From assembly GCA_023396215.1 (NCBI GenBank), contig JAEWWW010000095.1, positions 1 to 8,724 on the forward strand: 8,724 nucleotides of DNA, given 5' to 3'. The notes under the pieces are model-generated. The model was not told the origin of the DNA. It saw nothing but the letters and a program-made list of their open reading frames with translations, and did not search any database. Positions within the stretch are counted from its first letter, which is position 1; each line of letters opens with the position of its first letter. This DNA is from Bacillota bacterium (GTDB taxonomy: Bacteria; Bacillota; Clostridia; Oscillospirales; Ruminococcaceae). Shown here piece by piece: positions 6,287 through 8,724 of the stretch. Position numbers and translations under genes: made by a program.

Positions 6287-7579
6287 TTAGTGCTTGTGGA
6301 TGCTTTGTATCAGCAAACCGTCGCCCTTTTTCAGCACCACCGCACGGTGGCGGGGAGCCCGGTTTTTCACATAATCCAGCAGCTTTTGCCCGGTGGCGGG
6401 CTCGCCATCCACATAGAAGCAGTCGAGGCCGTACTGCATATAAACGACTTCCGCCTCATAGCGGTCGCCCTTATCCTCGTAGCCGAGAATGATGGGCACC
6501 AGCGGCCCGCCGCCGCCCATGTGGGGCGGGGTGTAAACCCCCTCGGCCTCATGCCAGGTGTACTTGAACACATTCTGGTGCCGAAGGGTGACCGCGTCGC
6601 CGAAAATCAGCCGGGCGGACTGCTCCACATGCTCGCCCAATATCATCACGCTATCCCGCACCGCCACAACGATGGGGAAAAGCTGGGGCTGATAGACAAA
6701 CTCGGGCTGATACTCGGGGTTGATATTGTCGTACTGTATGAGATAGCAAAGCTCGATGGCCTGCTCGAGGACATGAAGCGGGTCAATCTGGGCGGGGTCG
6801 TCAAAATCCTCGCCGGGCAGCCCCACCGTTACCAGATAGTCGGCCAGCGCCTTGCCGGTGGCGTCAAGCTCCACCACATAGCCGGGATACTCCAGCTGGC
6901 CGGTTTTGGGGCCGGGGTATGGGATGCTTGCCCGGATGGCGTCGTACTCCCCTGCCTTCACCGCCAGCTTGAGGTCGGGCGGCTGGTAACGGCCGTATCC
7001 GTCGTTTTCCAGCGTCAGGTTGGCTGAGCGGTACTGGCCGCCGTCCATGGTGAAACCCACATCATTGCCGTTTATCCCGAGGCTCATGCCTATCGAGTTG
7101 AGGATAACCGCTTCCTGCTCGGCGTCGGCCAGCGGACCGTTCACCGTGGCGGCGGGCAGGTCAACCACCAGCATCTGCTTGTGGCGGGCGATGGCGTTCA
7201 CATCGAGGCTGACCCCCAGCACCCCGGCCACCGCCTGAATGACCGCGAGGGAAGAAACGCCCTGCTGCGGCATCGGCAGCGCCGCCACCTGATACACCTG
7301 CTCCTTGGGCTGCCAAAAGGCGAGCCGCACTATTTTTTGCATATATTCGACATCCTGCAGCAGCGGGCTGCTGTCGCCCGCCGCGGGCGGGGCCAGCGTC
7401 AGGCCGCTTAGGTCATAGCCGGTATCGGGCTCTTCGGCGGGGGCGCTTTGCTCCTGCCCGGGCCGGGAGGAGCTTTCCTCCACATGGGATGGCGGCAGGG
7501 GCTGTCTTTGGGTGCAGCCCGCCAGCAGCAGCGCCGCTGCCGCCAACAGCACTGCAAGGCGTTTGATGAAATCAGGCAT
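6287..7579 (-). CDS. Putative GerMN-domain-like lipoprotein
   Basis: This 430-aa predicted lipoprotein has a short basic N-terminus (PDFIKR), a hydrophobic stretch and lipobox LLAGC with Cys22, so it should be exported and lipid-anchored. A Ser/Glu/Pro-rich linker follows (about 23-75). Residues about 95-185 resemble the GerMN domain of GerM-type sporulation/germination proteins. The pattern is an extended strand (VYQVAALPM), a helix (SSLAVIQAVAGVLGV), then MLVVDLPAATVNGPLADAEQ, a helix with ILNSIGMSLGI, and DVGFTMDGG, like the GerMN ending VqflvdG. The rest (about 200-430) is unassigned, with YGLDCFYVDGEPA and a basic C-terminus. The open frame starts at 7600, but ATG at 7579 has AAGGAGG at ideal spacing, so the first seven codons are dropped. 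Domain assignment is by eye, hence moderate confidence in function but high in coding status. Confidence 0.75.
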   Translation of the reverse strand: MPDFIKRLAVLLAAAALLLAGCTQRQPLPPSHVEESSSRPGQEQSAPAEEPDTGYDLSGLTLAPPAAGDSSPLLQDVEYMQKIVRLAFWQPKEQVYQVAALPMPQQGVSSLAVIQAVAGVLGVSLDVNAIARHKQMLVVDLPAATVNGPLADAEQEAVILNSIGMSLGINGNDVGFTMDGGQYRSANLTLENDGYGRYQPPDLKLAVKAGEYDAIRASIPYPGPKTGQLEYPGYVVELDATGKALADYLVTVGLPGEDFDDPAQIDPLHVLEQAIELCYLIQYDNINPEYQPEFVYQPQLFPIVVAVRDSVMILGEHVEQSARLIFGDAVTLRHQNVFKYTWHEAEGVYTPPHMGGGGPLVPIILGYEDKGDRYEAEVVYMQYGLDCFYVDGEPATGQKLLDYVKNRAPRHRAVVLKKGDGLLIQSIHKH

Positions 7580-7587
7580 TGCGTGTT

Positions 7588-7594
7588 CCTCCTT
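7588..7594 (-). promoter_or_regulatory. Ribosome binding site that fixes the lipoprotein start
   Basis: AAGGAGG on the minus strand lies 8 nt before ATG 7579-7577. It falls inside the coding frame that begins at ATG 7600, which itself has only a distant GGGGG. This makes 7579 the start and places the signal peptide at the very N-terminus, as expected for a lipoprotein. Confidence 0.85.
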
Positions 7595-7596
7595 GC

Positions 7597-7689
7597 TCAT
7601 GGCACAAAAATACCCCCGCCATCACCGCAGATGGGCCTCAAAACCAGTGTATGGCCGCGCATGAGCCGGTATCCAAACCCCTTCACCAT
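7597..7689 (-). CDS. Small 30-aa ORF upstream of the lipoprotein gene (unknown function)
   Basis: This frame of 30 codons starts ATG GTG AAG GGG, encodes MVKGFGYRLMRGHTLVLRPI followed by CGDGGGIFVP, and ends at TGA. A very strong Shine-Dalgarno (GGGGAGGAG, 7698-7706) sits 8 nt upstream, and a TTGCAA/TATAAT promoter lies about 55 bp upstream. Its stop lies 2 bp before the lipoprotein's AAGGAGG, so the two could be translationally coupled. The peptide is basic, with one cysteine, and has no signal or membrane segment. I recognise no family. It may be a genuine small protein or a leader peptide that tunes lipoprotein translation; a chance ORF next to a good ribosome site is less likely but not excluded. 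Confidence 0.5.
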   Translation of the reverse strand: MVKGFGYRLMRGHTLVLRPICGDGGGIFVP

Positions 7690-7744
7690 CGGTGGCACTC
7701 CTCCCCCTGCAAAGCAGCGTACCGCAGGGCTGGCCTTTGCGCCT

Positions 7745-7772
7745 ATTATAATCCTTTTGCCAGAAATTGCAA
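7745..7772 (-). promoter_or_regulatory. Predicted sigma-A promoter of the small ORF and lipoprotein
   Basis: On the minus strand TTGCAA (7772-7767) is 16 nt from a perfect TATAAT (7750-7745). Transcription would start near 7738, about 50 nt before the small ORF. It lies just beyond the ahpC terminator, so the pair forms a separate unit. Confidence 0.75.
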
Positions 7773-7785
7773 AGGGCGGCGCAGC

Positions 7786-7836
7786 AAACAAACAGCCGCC
7801 CCATCCGCAGCATCAAGCACAACGGGTGGGGCGGCT
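7786..7836 (-). terminator. Intrinsic terminator of ahpC
   Basis: On the minus strand AGCCGCCCCA (7836-7827) pairs with TGGGGCGGCT (7803-7794), a 10-bp perfect stem with a 23-nt loop, followed by GTTTGTTTG. It starts 9 bp after the ahpC stop codon. Confidence 0.82.
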
Positions 7837-7844
7837 ATTCCAAA

Positions 7845-8411
7845 TTAAAGCTTGCCGACAAGCGCAATATCGGGTTTAATGGCCTCGTCGCCCGGCTGCC
7901 ACCCTGAGGGGCAGACCGCGTCGCCGTGCGCAGCCACATACTGGGCGGCCTGCACCTTGCGCAGAAGCTCCTGAATGTTGCGGCCTATGCTGAGGTCGTT
8001 TATTTCATATGCCTTTATTTCGCCTTCGGGGTTGACGATGAAGGTGCCCCGCAGCGCCTGACCCGAGGCTTCTACCATCACGCCGAAGCCCTCCACCAGC
8101 ACCCTGCCGGGGTCGGCAAGCATGGGGTACCGCACCTTTTGGATGGCCTTGGAAACATCGGCCCACGCCTTATGTACAAAGTGGGTATCGGTGGAAACCG
8201 AATAGATTTCGCAGCCAATGGCCTGAAACTGCCCGTAGGCTTCGGCCAAATCCTCAAGCTCGGTGGGGCAGACAAAGGTAAAGTCGGCGGGGTAAAAGAA
8301 AAAGACCGACCACCTGCCTCTGGTGTCCTCGGAGCGAATTGTTTTAAACTGGCCATTGTGGTAGGCCTCCACCTGAAAGTTTATAATCTCTTTCCCGATA
8401 AGGTTTTCCAT
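7845..8411 (-). CDS. ahpC: Typical 2-Cys peroxiredoxin, alkyl hydroperoxide reductase subunit C
   Basis: This 188-aa cytoplasmic peroxidase reduces hydrogen peroxide and organic hydroperoxides through a reactive cysteine. The peroxidatic motif FFYPADFTFVCPTELEDLA holds Cys48, with Thr45 in place and the active-site Arg121 in ALRGTFIVNP. The resolving cysteine is Cys167 in GDAVCPSGWQPGDEAI, the AhpC/Prx1 arrangement. Length matches bacterial AhpC. The frame stays open upstream to 8591, but ATG 8411 begins the canonical protein (MENLIGKEIINFQVEAY) and has AAGGTG 6 nt upstream. No ahpF-like reductase gene is adjacent, so electrons must come from elsewhere, for example thioredoxin or an unlinked AhpF/rubredoxin-type partner. 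I see no clear PerR box at the promoter. Confidence 0.96.
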   Translation of the reverse strand: MENLIGKEIINFQVEAYHNGQFKTIRSEDTRGRWSVFFFYPADFTFVCPTELEDLAEAYGQFQAIGCEIYSVSTDTHFVHKAWADVSKAIQKVRYPMLADPGRVLVEGFGVMVEASGQALRGTFIVNPEGEIKAYEINDLSIGRNIQELLRKVQAAQYVAAHGDAVCPSGWQPGDEAIKPDIALVGKL

Positions 8412-8503
8412 ATGCTGCACCTTCGCCTTCTTTGTTGTTCTCAGGTTTTCGGTTCGGTTTTTTTCTGCAAAATCAGGGCGTTTTCGACAGGCCCTTCTTC
8501 TCC

Positions 8504-8531
8504 ATCTTATCCGCTTTTTTCCACTTGTCAA
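8504..8531 (-). promoter_or_regulatory. Predicted sigma-A promoter of ahpC
   Basis: On the minus strand a perfect TTGACA (8531-8526) is 16 nt from TAAGAT (8509-8504). Transcription would begin near 8497, giving a leader of about 85 nt. It contains a weak AGGGC/GCCCT hairpin but no recognisable riboswitch. Confidence 0.75.
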
Positions 8532-8608
8532 GGCAGGGCCGGCGCGGCGGCGTTTGCTCCTGAGTATCATTGCTGCAGGTGGCCGCAGCACGTTTTGCCC
8601 GCCTCTGG

Positions 8609-8692
8609 AGATTTAGAGTCTTGAAATCTACTACTCACCCCCTGCCCCCCTATCGCGCTTGATAGTTGTTGGGCAACCTGCGGTAGGTGAGT
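8609..8692. other. Possible structured element near the right end, unassigned
   Basis: No gene is seen between 8532 and the end. The stretch holds AGATTT..AAATCT (8609-8629, 9-nt loop), then a long-range arm pair ACTCACC (8633-8639) with GGTGAGT (8686-8692) enclosing CTATC-GCGCTT-GATAG (8650-8665). It ends in a run of ten G (8703-8712) and GC-only sequence. It could be an intergenic repeat, a small RNA or an attachment-like site; nothing recognisable identifies it. Confidence 0.3.
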
Positions 8693-8724
8693 TACGGGGC
8701 GCGGGGGGGGGGCGCGCCCCCGGG

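Noticed and set aside
8412..8591. 60-residue N-terminal extension of ahpC
   Set aside because: It is Arg/Lys-rich translated leader that crosses the predicted promoter; AhpC proteins start at the equivalent of 8411.
8600..8640. Possible tRNA-Ser anticodon arm (CTTGAAA)
   Set aside because: The flanking bases do not form a 5-bp anticodon stem, and no acceptor, D or T arm with GTTCRA is present.

Overview
The window reads as a high-GC (roughly 60% by eye) chromosomal segment from an endospore-forming member of the Clostridia, probably an Oscillospiraceae/Ruminococcaceae-like gut lineage. The spore-forming call rests on a spoIIA operon (anti-anti-sigma, anti-sigma, sigma-F). The family-level guess is softer; it rests on base composition and on GTAG/CCCCTCC-type palindromic intergenic repeats.

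Every supported gene lies on the minus strand. In transcription order, from high to low coordinates, they are: ahpC peroxiredoxin (8411-7845) with its own promoter and terminator; a 30-codon small ORF (7689-7597) leading into a GerMN-like sporulation/germination lipoprotein (7579-6287), with a promoter and a terminator around the pair; valS (5933-3312) with a good sigma-A promoter and a 150-nt GC-rich leader; a 486-bp gap holding 133-bp tandem palindromic repeats; folC (2825-1536); a 270-bp gap with related palindromes; a strong terminator at 1265-1229; then spoIIAA (1141-818), spoIIAB (821-363) and sigF (385 to beyond base 1, truncated by the window edge).

The genes form separate functional blocks. 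AhpC is peroxide defence. ValS and FolC are housekeeping functions often found adjacent in Firmicutes. SpoIIAA, SpoIIAB and sigma-F are the partner-switching module that activates forespore transcription, and their overlapping reading frames support translational coupling. The lipoprotein may be a spore-envelope or germination component.

I found no clear new defence, mobile or enzymatic system. The most interesting unexplained material is the tandem array of hairpin modules between valS and folC, whose palindromes are headed by GTAG as in REP elements; the small ORF with its own promoter and Shine-Dalgarno ahead of the lipoprotein; the terminator abutting spoIIAA without a recognisable sigma-H promoter; and a possible structured element near the right end.
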